Assembly: GCA_030666885.1 (NCBI GenBank)
Contig: DAOUWY010000102.1
Span: 1-6,835 of the forward strand
Direction of reading: 5' to 3'
From: Methanosarcinales archaeon
GTDB lineage: Archaea > Halobacteriota > Methanosarcinia > Methanosarcinales > Methanocomedenaceae
Length of the DNA: 6,835 nt
This document shows positions 1 to 6,112 of this stretch, one piece after another; the stretch's first letter is position 1; each line of letters begins with the position of its first letter. The translations under genes were made by a program, and so were the position numbers. Under the pieces are notes generated by a model. The model was not told where the DNA came from. It saw only the letters and a list, made by a program, of their open reading frames with translations, and made no database searches.

Positions 1-12
1 AATTAGAAGATT

Positions 13-38
13 GCTAATAATTACTTGGAATTATTAGC
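13..38. repeat. Perfect 10-bp inverted repeat with 6-base loop
   Basis: Bases 13-22 (gctaataatt) are exactly the reverse complement of 29-38 (aattattagc), separated by acttgg. The arms are mostly A/T, so the RNA hairpin would be weak, and no T tract follows immediately on the plus strand. It could be the end of a gene lying to the left, a protein-binding palindrome or an end of a mobile element. The window edge prevents a choice. Confidence 0.6.
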
Positions 39-120
39 TTCGTCACTCAATATTACATATAATGTCTACGAAAGTATAAAATAGTAATCCTTATTAATCC
101 TTTAGCTGTATGCGTTTATA

Positions 121-300
121 ATCTTAGCGGGAATTGCTGAAACAATGACAACTTGATTTATATTCAAATTTTCAATGTTTATATTAATGGTACAAAGAGT
201 GAAGTAGATGATAAAGGAAATTATAAAGTGTAGCCGATGTGTTGAGCCTTTCCGGATATTGGCAGGTGGCGATCTAATTTTATTGGCACAGATGCTGGAA
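121..300 (+). pseudogene. Possible decayed fragment of an Ig-like surface-protein repeat
   Basis: Read in the plus direction, 174-230 translates as NVYINGTKSEVDDKGNYKV and then meets a stop. This has the look of the beta-strand and turn of Ig-like modules in archaeal secreted or surface proteins, where forms such as 'V-x-V-N-G-x-x-x-x-V-D-x-x-G-N-F/Y' recur. Just upstream, in another frame (121-144), comes ILAGIAET, resembling the usual preceding 'GxAE' segment. Downstream, in shifted frames, come GDLI (about 267-278) and IGTDAGMT (about 279-302), resembling the 'N-x-I-x-V-x-A-T-D-x-A-G-N' end of such a module. The pieces are in the right order but broken by stops and frameshifts, which fits a pseudogene. 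The match rests on memory of the family pattern, and short AT-rich sequence can mimic it, so confidence is low. Confidence 0.35.
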
Positions 301-339
301 TGACGCCATAGTCGGAGGTACTGGTTGAAGCCATAATGA

Positions 340-346
340 TTATATA
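340..346 (+). promoter_or_regulatory. Candidate TATA box for the thermosome operon
   Basis: ttatata at 340-346 matches the archaeal TATA-box consensus, and the preceding bases are purine-rich, as a BRE often is. Transcription would be expected to begin about 25 bases downstream, near 368, giving a leader of about 55 bases. A second, weaker candidate, ttatatta at 375-382, would start transcription near 404 and give a leader of about 20 bases that still contains the Shine-Dalgarno site. A 7-bp inverted repeat (taattat 372-378, ataatta 400-406) surrounds the second candidate. No CIRCE element (the bacterial HrcA operator) is present. Confidence 0.45.
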
Positions 347-408
347 GAAGTACAAACACTTACAAGTGCTCTAATTATATTATTGATATTACAGGGATAA
401 TAATTACC

Positions 409-413
409 GGAGG
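409..413 (+). promoter_or_regulatory. Shine-Dalgarno site of the thermosome gene
   Basis: ggagg, ten bases before the ATG at 424, complements the 3' end of archaeal 16S rRNA and supports that start codon. The spacing is on the long side. Confidence 0.75.
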
Positions 414-423
414 AAGAAGATCA

Positions 424-2076
424 ATGGCAGGATTAGGCGGTCAGCCTATAATAATTATTGACCCGGAAAAAAGCAGGACGACAGGCCGGGACGCACAGTC
501 AGCGAATATCATGGCAGCAAGGACAATTGCAAATGCTGTGAAAACCACATTAGGACCCAAAGGCATGGATAAGATGCTGGTCAATGCTGTGGGTGACATA
601 ACAGTTACCAACGATGGCGCAGCTATACTGCAGGATATTGATATCCAGCACCCCGCAGCCATGATGATGGTGGAGATATCAAAGACCCAGGAAAAAGAAG
701 TAGGAGATGGTACTACCAGTGCCGTGGTCCTTGCAGGAGAACTGCTGGGCCAGGCTGAAAAACTGATCGAACTTGACGTTCATCCCACAGTTATCATCAA
801 GGGTTTCAGGCTTGCAGCTGAAAAAGCACAGGAAATCCTGGAATCCGATGCGATCGGAATTACAGCTGAAGATACCGAAACACTCAGGAAGGTTGCACTC
901 ACTGCACTTTCAGGCAAGGGCAGCGAGATGGCACTTGACGACCTGGCAGATTTGACAATAAATGCTATCCGGTCCATTGCAGATAATGGAGATATAGATA
1001 TCCGGCACAATATCCAGATCATTCACCAGAGAGGGGGTTCTATAAAGGATACACATCTTCTCAAAGGTATGGTGATCGATAAGGCCCGGGCGCACAAGAA
1101 TATGCCAAAAAGTTTAAAAAATGCAAAAATCGCTATTCTGGATGTTGGTATAGAAGTACAGAAAACCACCATTAGTGCCAAGATCAAGATATCTACTCCC
1201 GATGAACTGGAAGATGCATACAGTGACGAATACCAGACCGTAAAAGAACAGGTGGACAGCCTGATAGCCAGCGGAGCCAATGTAGTGGTCACTGAGAAAG
1301 GGATAGACGATATATCCCTGCATTACCTTGCCAAGAATAACATCATGGCCATAAGGAGGGTAAAGGAGGACGAATTGAAAAAGATTGTTCGTGCCACCAG
1401 TGCTGTGATCAGGTCCAATGCCATGGACATATCCCCGGAAGACCTGGGTAGTGCCGAACTGGTCGAAGAGAGGGGGATTGGCAATTACAAGATGATATAT
1501 TTCGAGGGATGCGATAATCCCAAAGCTGTGACTATATTAGTCCACAGTGGTGCTGATTTTATCACAGATGAAGTTGACAGGGCGCTGGATGATGCACTGA
1601 ATGTAGTAAAGGTAGTCCTGAAGGAAGACAAGATCATGTTCGGTGGCGGTGCACCTGAAATTGAGGTTGCAATGCAGCTTAGGGAATATGCCTCTTCATT
1701 AAGCGGACGTGAGCAGCTGGCCGTAGTTGCATTTGCCGATGCAATGGAAGGTCTGCCAAGAAGCCTTACAGAAAATTCCGGGCTTGATCCTGTAGATATC
1801 CTGGTAAAATTAAGGGCAGAACATAAGAATGGTAACAATACCGTGGGTCTGAACGTGCTGACCGGTGAAGTCACGGATATGAAAGATACCAGTGTGATCG
1901 AGCCGTTAAAGGTAAAGATCCAGTCAATCAAATCCGCGAACGATGCTGTTGCAATGATCCTGAGGGTAGATGATGTGTTCGCATCCAAATATACCGGCCT
2001 GATGGATGTAAAACCCGAACACCAAATAGATAGCTATGATGGTATTGAGGCTCCTGATATTGGAGATGATTATTAG
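424..2076 (+). CDS. Thermosome subunit (group II chaperonin, Hsp60/CCT family)
   Basis: A 550-residue subunit of the cytosolic archaeal double-ring chaperonin, which encloses unfolded proteins and folds them using ATP, closing with a built-in lid. Family hallmarks are all present: TLGPKGMDKMLV (42-53) and TNDGAAIL (62-69) in the N-terminal equatorial domain, the nucleotide-binding GDGTTS (94-99), and GGGAPE (407-412) in the C-terminal equatorial domain. RALDDAL (386-392) carries Asp390, which corresponds to the catalytic Asp of 'RALHDAL' in other thermosomes. The apical/lid region lies roughly at 215-370. Length is normal for the family. The C-terminus is short and acidic (ending EAPDIGDDY) and lacks the Gly-Gly-Met repeats of many thermosome subunits. 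The start is backed by a ggagg site. Archaea often encode two or three paralogues, so alpha, beta or gamma identity cannot be given. grpE follows after 54 bases with no terminator, suggesting co-transcription with the Hsp70 genes. Confidence 0.97.
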   Translation: MAGLGGQPIIIIDPEKSRTTGRDAQSANIMAARTIANAVKTTLGPKGMDKMLVNAVGDITVTNDGAAILQDIDIQHPAAMMMVEISKTQEKEVGDGTTSAVVLAGELLGQAEKLIELDVHPTVIIKGFRLAAEKAQEILESDAIGITAEDTETLRKVALTALSGKGSEMALDDLADLTINAIRSIADNGDIDIRHNIQIIHQRGGSIKDTHLLKGMVIDKARAHKNMPKSLKNAKIAILDVGIEVQKTTISAKIKISTPDELEDAYSDEYQTVKEQVDSLIASGANVVVTEKGIDDISLHYLAKNNIMAIRRVKEDELKKIVRATSAVIRSNAMDISPEDLGSAELVEERGIGNYKMIYFEGCDNPKAVTILVHSGADFITDEVDRALDDALNVVKVVLKEDKIMFGGGAPEIEVAMQLREYASSLSGREQLAVVAFADAMEGLPRSLTENSGLDPVDILVKLRAEHKNGNNTVGLNVLTGEVTDMKDTSVIEPLKVKIQSIKSANDAVAMILRVDDVFASKYTGLMDVKPEHQIDSYDGIEAPDIGDDY

Positions 2077-2130
2077 ATCAGACAGGGAATAGTACGGAAG
2101 GATCAACACTGTATTACATAGAGGTTTGAT

Positions 2131-2712
2131 ATGGGGAAGAATAAGGACGTCGAGGTAGACCTATCATTGAATGACACTGTTGAAGATTCTACAGAGCAAA
2201 TTGTTGAAACTGAAGAAATGACCGTGGAAGAACTTATCAGTGCAATGGAGGAATCCAACAGATCAGCATCAGAGTACCTGGACAATTTGCAGCGGCTTCA
2301 GGCAGAGTTCGATAATTACAAAAAGAGAGTGGACAGGGAAAAGGCAGAACTTATTGAATATGCCAGCGCAAAACTGGTATCAGAGTTAATAGACATAATG
2401 GAGAACCTTGAACGGGGTGTGGCAAGTGCAAAAGAATCTGATGATATTGATTCCATTGTCAAAGGAATGGCGATGATCAGCACCCAGTTGAAGGATATTC
2501 TTGGATCGAGGGGTCTTAAACCAATAGAAGCTGTGGGCAAAAAGTTCGACCCCCATTACCATGAAGCAATGATGATGACCCCAACTGATGAATACCCTTA
2601 CAATACAGTTATTGAGGAATTCCAGCAGGGATATATGATGAAGGATAAGGTGTTACGGTATTCCAGGGTAAGGGTATCGGTAAATGAAGATAACAACGAG
2701 AATAGCGAATAA
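2131..2712 (+). CDS. grpE: GrpE, nucleotide exchange factor of DnaK
   Basis: A 193-residue cytosolic co-chaperone. As a homodimer, GrpE binds the DnaK nucleotide-binding domain and releases ADP so the client can leave. The N-terminal third is acidic (about residues 6-40) and leads into a long helical coiled-coil region (about 30-100) containing LQRLQAEFDNYKKR (53-66), a typical GrpE signature. The C-terminal beta domain that touches DnaK contains GLKPIEAVGKKFDPHYHEAM (128-147) and VIEEFQQGYMMKDKVLRYSR (160-179), both diagnostic. Length matches bacterial and archaeal GrpE. The ATG is preceded by gaggtttgat at 2121-2130, a good Shine-Dalgarno site. It sits between the thermosome gene (54-base gap) and dnaK (41-base gap), the usual place just before dnaK. 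This is a bacterial-type protein, and archaeal copies are generally ascribed to ancient lateral transfer. Confidence 0.97.
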   Translation: MGKNKDVEVDLSLNDTVEDSTEQIVETEEMTVEELISAMEESNRSASEYLDNLQRLQAEFDNYKKRVDREKAELIEYASAKLVSELIDIMENLERGVASAKESDDIDSIVKGMAMISTQLKDILGSRGLKPIEAVGKKFDPHYHEAMMMTPTDEYPYNTVIEEFQQGYMMKDKVLRYSRVRVSVNEDNNENSE

Positions 2713-2753
2713 TACAAGTTTATGAACTATTATAGTAAGATGAGGTGAATTGA

Positions 2754-4646
2754 ATGGCAAAAATAATTGGAATTGACCTGGGAACAAGCAATTCTGCGGC
2801 TGCTGCACTTATCGGAGGCAGGCCGACAATAATTCCCAGTGCCGAGGGAGCAAGTATAGGTGGAAAGGCATTCCCGTCTGTTGTGGCTTTTACTGAGGAT
2901 GGGCAAAGACTGGTAGGTGAACCTGCACGAAGACAGGCCGTTACAAATACCGAAGGTACTGTAATGGCAATCAAGCGGAAGATGGGAACCGGGGAAAAGG
3001 TCAAGATCAAGGATAAGGAGTTTAGTCCACAGGATATATCGGCTTTTATCCTGCAGAAAATAAAACAGGATGCTGAGGCTTTCCTTGGAGATACAGTCGA
3101 GAAGGCTGTCATTACTGTCCCTGCATATTTTAACGATAACCAGAGGCAGGCGACCAAGGATGCGGGAGAGATCGCAGGACTTGAAGTGGTAAGGATAATC
3201 AACGAGCCCACCGCTGCATCACTGGCATATGGCCTGGATAAAAAATCAGACCAGAAGATACTAGTATATGATTTCGGTGGCGGTACACTGGATGTTAGCC
3301 TCATGGAAGTCGGGGATGGTGTCTTCGAAGTTAAATCCACATCAGGAGATACACAGCTTGGTGGTACTGACATGGACAATTTGGTCATCGACTATATAGC
3401 CGAAGATTTCATGAACAAGGAAGGAATCGATCTCAGGTCTGACAAAACAGCAAACCAACGTCTGCGGGAAGCTGCTGAGAAAGCAAAGATCGAGCTTTCC
3501 ACTACAATGCAGACTTCGATCAACCTGCCCTTTATCACTGCCAACCAGGCAGGTCCCAAACACCTGGAGATGACACTTACCAGGTCCAAACTGGAAGAAC
3601 TGGTCATGCCGGTTATTGTAAAGACCCGCCAGCCTATGGAACAGGCAATTAAGGATGCCGGATTAAGCACATCCGATATTACTACTATTATTTTAGTAGG
3701 CGGGCCTACAAGGATGCCTGTGGTACAGAAGTTCGTAAGTGATATTGTCGGCAAGGAAGCCGAACGAGGCGTGGACCCGATGGAATGCGTGGCTATGGGT
3801 GCTGCTATCCAGGCCGGTGTGCTGGAAGGCGATGTCAAGGATGTGCTGCTGCTGGATGTTACGCCTTTGTCACTTGGTATTGAGACCATGGGTGAGGTGT
3901 TTACCCAGCTGATCGAGCGCAATACTACAATACCAACCAAGAAGAGCCAGATATTCAGCACGGCCGCGGAGAACCAGACCTCTGTGGATATACATGTGCT
4001 CCAGGGCGAGCGTGCCATGGCCCATGATAACACAACATTGGGACGGTTCACGCTTGTAGGGATACCACCTGCACCAAGAGGTATTCCCCAGATTGAAGTG
4101 ACCTTTGATATCGATGCCAACGGTATCATCCATGTGACCGCTCAGGATAAAGGCACAGGCAAGGAACAAAAGATCACAATTACGTCACCACATAAGCTTT
4201 CAGAGGATGAGATCAAGTCAAAGATAAATGATGCCGAACAGTTTGAAGAGGCTGACAAAAAAGCAAAGGAACTGATCGAGCTTAAGAACCAGGCCGATAC
4301 ACTGGCATATACTACGGAAAAAGCCCTGTCCGATCTTGGTGAAAAGGTCACTGAAGACCAACGCAAGACCATTACCGAAAAGATAGAGAAGACCAGGGAG
4401 TCTATCGGTACGGATGATAAGGACCAGATACAGTCAGCTGTTGACGAACTGACCAAAGAGATGCAGGCTATTAGCACCATGATATATGAACAGGCTGCAC
4501 AGGAACAGCAGGCGGCAGGTGATGCGGGAGCAGAAGCCGGGACCGGTGATGCAAAATCCGAAGCCGAAGCAGGAGCCGATGAAGCTACTGACGAAAATGT
4601 AGTGGATGCCGAATATGAAGTAGTGGACGAGGAAAAGGATAACTAA
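2754..4646 (+). CDS. dnaK: DnaK, Hsp70 molecular chaperone
   Basis: A 630-residue ATP-dependent chaperone that binds exposed hydrophobic peptides, working with DnaJ and GrpE in the cytosol. The nucleotide-binding domain shows DLGTSNS (8-14, phosphate 1), Lys74 in AIKR (equivalent to the catalytic Lys70 of E. coli), TVPAYFND (121-128), NEPTAASLAYGL (150-161), DFGGGTLD (173-180, phosphate 2), Thr200 in GDTQLGG (equivalent to E. coli Thr199) and VGGPTRMP (315-322, adenosine site). The interdomain linker DVLLLDV (363-369) and TPLSLGIE (370-377) begin the substrate-binding domain, followed by a helical lid (about 490-580) and a Gly/Ala/Glu-rich acidic tail (about 580-630). Between AIKRKMG and the ITVPAYF segment it lacks the roughly 24-residue insertion of proteobacterial DnaK, as is usual in archaeal and Gram-positive Hsp70s. 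GTSNSAAA in place of GTTNS resembles what I recall of Thermoplasma and Methanothermobacter DnaK. The start has a near-perfect gaggtga site (2742-2748). Its stop codon lies in the loop region of a hairpin. Confidence 0.98.
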   Translation: MAKIIGIDLGTSNSAAAALIGGRPTIIPSAEGASIGGKAFPSVVAFTEDGQRLVGEPARRQAVTNTEGTVMAIKRKMGTGEKVKIKDKEFSPQDISAFILQKIKQDAEAFLGDTVEKAVITVPAYFNDNQRQATKDAGEIAGLEVVRIINEPTAASLAYGLDKKSDQKILVYDFGGGTLDVSLMEVGDGVFEVKSTSGDTQLGGTDMDNLVIDYIAEDFMNKEGIDLRSDKTANQRLREAAEKAKIELSTTMQTSINLPFITANQAGPKHLEMTLTRSKLEELVMPVIVKTRQPMEQAIKDAGLSTSDITTIILVGGPTRMPVVQKFVSDIVGKEAERGVDPMECVAMGAAIQAGVLEGDVKDVLLLDVTPLSLGIETMGEVFTQLIERNTTIPTKKSQIFSTAAENQTSVDIHVLQGERAMAHDNTTLGRFTLVGIPPAPRGIPQIEVTFDIDANGIIHVTAQDKGTGKEQKITITSPHKLSEDEIKSKINDAEQFEEADKKAKELIELKNQADTLAYTTEKALSDLGEKVTEDQRKTITEKIEKTRESIGTDDKDQIQSAVDELTKEMQAISTMIYEQAAQEQQAAGDAGAEAGTGDAKSEAEAGADEATDENVVDAEYEVVDEEKDN

Positions 4647-4667
4647 TCCTTTTCCTTAACTTTTTTT
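4629..4667 (+). terminator. Hairpin plus T7 tract across the dnaK stop: partial terminator or attenuator
   Basis: ggaaaaggat (4631-4640) pairs perfectly with atccttttcc (4646-4655) around a 5-base loop. An A-T pair (4630/4656) and a G-U pair (4629/4657) extend the stem to 12 pairs. Three bases later comes a run of seven T (4661-4667). The dnaK stop codon TAA (4644-4646) sits at the loop and first pair of the 3' arm. Archaeal RNA polymerase terminates on U-rich tracts, with hairpins sometimes helping, so this could end most transcripts after dnaK and lower dnaJ expression. The stem could also protect the 3' end of a thermosome-grpE-dnaK message. The structure is seen directly; its function is inferred. 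Confidence 0.7.
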
Positions 4668-4684
4668 ATCAATTACACAAAATA

Positions 4685-5848
4685 ATGGCTGATAAGCGCG
4701 ATTACTATGAGATTCTTGGCGTCAATAAGGACGTTAAAGAAGATGAACTGAAAAAAGTCTACAGGAAGCTGGCTTTACAATACCATCCCGACCGCAATAA
4801 AGAGGCTGGTGCTGAAGATAAGTTCAAGGAGATCAGCGAAGCTTATGCAGTGCTTAGCGATAAAGAGAAACGCAGCAAATACGACCAGTTCGGTCATGCC
4901 GGGGTTGATGGGCGCTGGAGTCAGGAAGATATTTTCAGGGGTGCCAACTTCGAAGACATGTTCAAGGGTTTCGGTAGCGGCGGCGGTGGTTCCGGGGATA
5001 GTATATTTGATATTATTTTTGGCGGCAGGGGCCGCAGGCGCGGTGGTCCACAGAGGGGGTCTGACCTTAGATATAGTATGACCATATCCTTTGAGGATGC
5101 GTTCCATGGACTGGAACAAAAGATTAGTATACCCAGGACAGAGAACTGTACCGTATGCAAGGGGAGCGGCGCAAAACCGGGGACAGTACCCAAGACCTGT
5201 AGTACATGCGGGGGGAGCGGCCAGTCTACCCGTGCACAGAATACCCCTTTCGGGCAGTTCATGACCACGAGTACCTGTCCCACATGCAGGGGCAGGGGTA
5301 AGGTGGTCGATGTTCCATGTACTGAATGTCACGGCAACGGCAGGGTTCAGAAGAAGCGGAAGATAAAGATTAAAGTACCTGCCGGTATTGAAAGTAATTC
5401 GAGGATGAGGGTGGCTGGTGAAGGTGAACATGGAACAGCAGGCGGGCCGCCTGGTGACCTTTTCGTTGATATTTATTTGAAGCCGCATAAAACTTTTAAG
5501 CGTGTGGGGAACGATATACTGGTGGAGAATGATATCAGTTTTACCCAGGCTGCTTTGGGTGATGAGATTATAGTGACTACTGTGGATGGGAAGGTGAAGT
5601 TAAAGGTTCCTGCAGGGACACAGACCGGGGCTACTTTCAGGGTGAGGAGTAAGGGTATGCCCTATATCCACGGGCACGGGCAAGGGGACCTGCATGTGAG
5701 GGTGAATGTGAAAGTGCCTAAAAAGTTATCCCAGAAACAGAGGGAAGCTCTGCGGGAGTTTGCCAGGCTTAGTGGGGAGAAGCATGCAAAGGAGAATGAG
5801 AAGGGGCTGTTCGAGAAGGTTGTTGATGGGGTGAAGGATAAGATATAG
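4685..5848 (+). CDS. dnaJ: DnaJ, Hsp40 co-chaperone (type I)
   Basis: A 387-residue cytosolic Hsp40 that captures unfolded proteins and stimulates DnaK ATP hydrolysis. All parts of a class A DnaJ are visible: the J domain (about 5-70) with HPD at 34-36, a Gly/Phe-rich linker (about 71-124) with an Arg/Gly-rich patch near 114-125, and a cysteine-rich zinc region. The last carries all four CxxCxGxG motifs: CTVCKGSG (155-162), CSTCGGSG (172-179), CPTCRGRG (198-205) and CTECHGNG (212-219). C-terminal beta-barrel client-binding domains (about 220-345) and a dimerisation tail follow. Length is typical. The ATG is the only sensible start, since the frame upstream has no other start codon before a stop at 4640. 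Unlike its neighbours it has no Shine-Dalgarno sequence (upstream is tatcaattacacaaaata), and it follows a hairpin/T-tract after dnaK by 38 bases. Its expression may thus be set separately. The last third of the gene uses GGG and GTG codons more than the preceding genes. Confidence 0.98.
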   Translation: MADKRDYYEILGVNKDVKEDELKKVYRKLALQYHPDRNKEAGAEDKFKEISEAYAVLSDKEKRSKYDQFGHAGVDGRWSQEDIFRGANFEDMFKGFGSGGGGSGDSIFDIIFGGRGRRRGGPQRGSDLRYSMTISFEDAFHGLEQKISIPRTENCTVCKGSGAKPGTVPKTCSTCGGSGQSTRAQNTPFGQFMTTSTCPTCRGRGKVVDVPCTECHGNGRVQKKRKIKIKVPAGIESNSRMRVAGEGEHGTAGGPPGDLFVDIYLKPHKTFKRVGNDILVENDISFTQAALGDEIIVTTVDGKVKLKVPAGTQTGATFRVRSKGMPYIHGHGQGDLHVRVNVKVPKKLSQKQREALREFARLSGEKHAKENEKGLFEKVVDGVKDKI

Positions 5849-5856
5849 GGTGGGGA

Positions 5857-5866
5857 TTGTTCTTTT
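5857..5866 (+). terminator. Possible weak U-rich terminator after dnaJ
   Basis: ttgttctttt begins nine bases after the dnaJ stop. Archaeal termination often needs only a T-rich stretch, but this one is interrupted by G and C and has no hairpin before it, so it is a weak candidate. No better plus-strand site is seen before the next promoter. Confidence 0.3.
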
Positions 5867-5928
5867 CGTGAATGACTTTCTTATGAAATGAATAAAAAAA
5901 TTCAACTGTAGTAGTGCAAGAGTCAAAC

Positions 5929-5954
5929 GTTGCGATGGGACACCCAACCGCAGC
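5929..5954. repeat. Imperfect hairpin in the dnaJ downstream region
   Basis: The outer stem pairs 5929-5934 (gttgcg) with 5949-5954 (cgcagc), including one G-U pair. A 1x2 internal loop follows, then an inner stem of tggg (5936-5939) with ccca (5943-5946) around the loop aca. It is a GC-rich island within AT-rich surroundings. No T tract follows, so it does not look like a terminator. It matches no RNA family that I recognise. Confidence 0.35.
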
Positions 5955-6090
5955 AGAGCTGGGGGATATAACGACTAATATAAATTAAAAAATCTCTGGA
6001 AATTTTCAGCATATTGGTAATTTTATCATCAATAAAAATAAATAAGTCCTAAGACAGCTAAAAACACTCTGGATCGATCATATCAATGAC

Positions 6091-6098
6091 TATAAATA
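6091..6098 (+). promoter_or_regulatory. TATA box of the deoxyhypusine synthase gene
   Basis: tataaata at 6091-6098 is a strong archaeal TATA-box match. The usual spacing of about 25 bases puts the transcription start near 6120, just before or at the ATG at 6123. That would make the message leaderless or nearly so, and would leave the ggtggt sequence (6113-6118) outside the transcript or at its very end. The alternative ATG at 6111 would then lie before the start of the message. Confidence 0.5.
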
Positions 6099-6112
6099 TC
6101 CTGGTTTTCGAT

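Larger units (their letters stand above)
1..423. other. Non-coding AT-rich region upstream of the thermosome gene
   Basis: No intact gene is supported here. A minus-strand frame of 85 codons exists (102-359), but its translation is low in complexity, resembles no family I know and has no ribosome binding site of note, so I treat it as chance. The stretch holds a perfect 10-bp inverted repeat (13-38), two copies of taatcctt spaced exactly 10 bases apart (85-92 and 95-102), a plus-strand stretch that looks like a broken Ig-like module (about 121-300), and at its right end the probable promoter and Shine-Dalgarno site of the thermosome gene. Confidence 0.7.

Noticed and set aside
34..48. CIRCE-like heat-shock operator halves (ttagc, cactc)
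   Set aside because: The halves are only partial and wrongly spaced, with no matching inverted copy. The true element needs TTAGCACTC-N9-GAGTGCTAA.
102..359. Minus-strand frame of 85 codons upstream of the thermosome gene
   Set aside because: The translation is low in complexity, rich in Ile/Asn, matches no family I know and has no clear ribosome site. The plus-strand reading gives the more meaningful, though broken, signal.
1485..1988. Long minus-strand frame (167 codons) inside the thermosome gene
   Set aside because: It is the antisense shadow of a well-conserved chaperonin gene. The Ser/Thr-rich translation is typical of such shadows.
2740..2748. ATG-AGG-TGA mini-ORF in the grpE-dnaK gap
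   Set aside because: It arises from the Shine-Dalgarno sequence gaggtga following AT, and two codons just before the dnaK start are most simply chance.
2720..4129. Long minus-strand frames (222 and 245 codons) opposite dnaK
   Set aside because: They lie antisense to conserved dnaK codons, are Ser/Pro-rich and match no family. Frames of this kind are common opposite Hsp70 genes.
4775..5488. Minus-strand frame of 237 codons opposite dnaJ
   Set aside because: It is the complement of the J domain and zinc-finger coding sequence, and its Cys/Pro/Thr-rich translation follows from the glycine and cysteine codons on the plus strand.
5888..5904. gaat-A7-attc as a terminator of dnaJ
   Set aside because: The T run is on the minus strand and the stem has only four A/T-rich pairs, so it would not end plus-strand transcripts.
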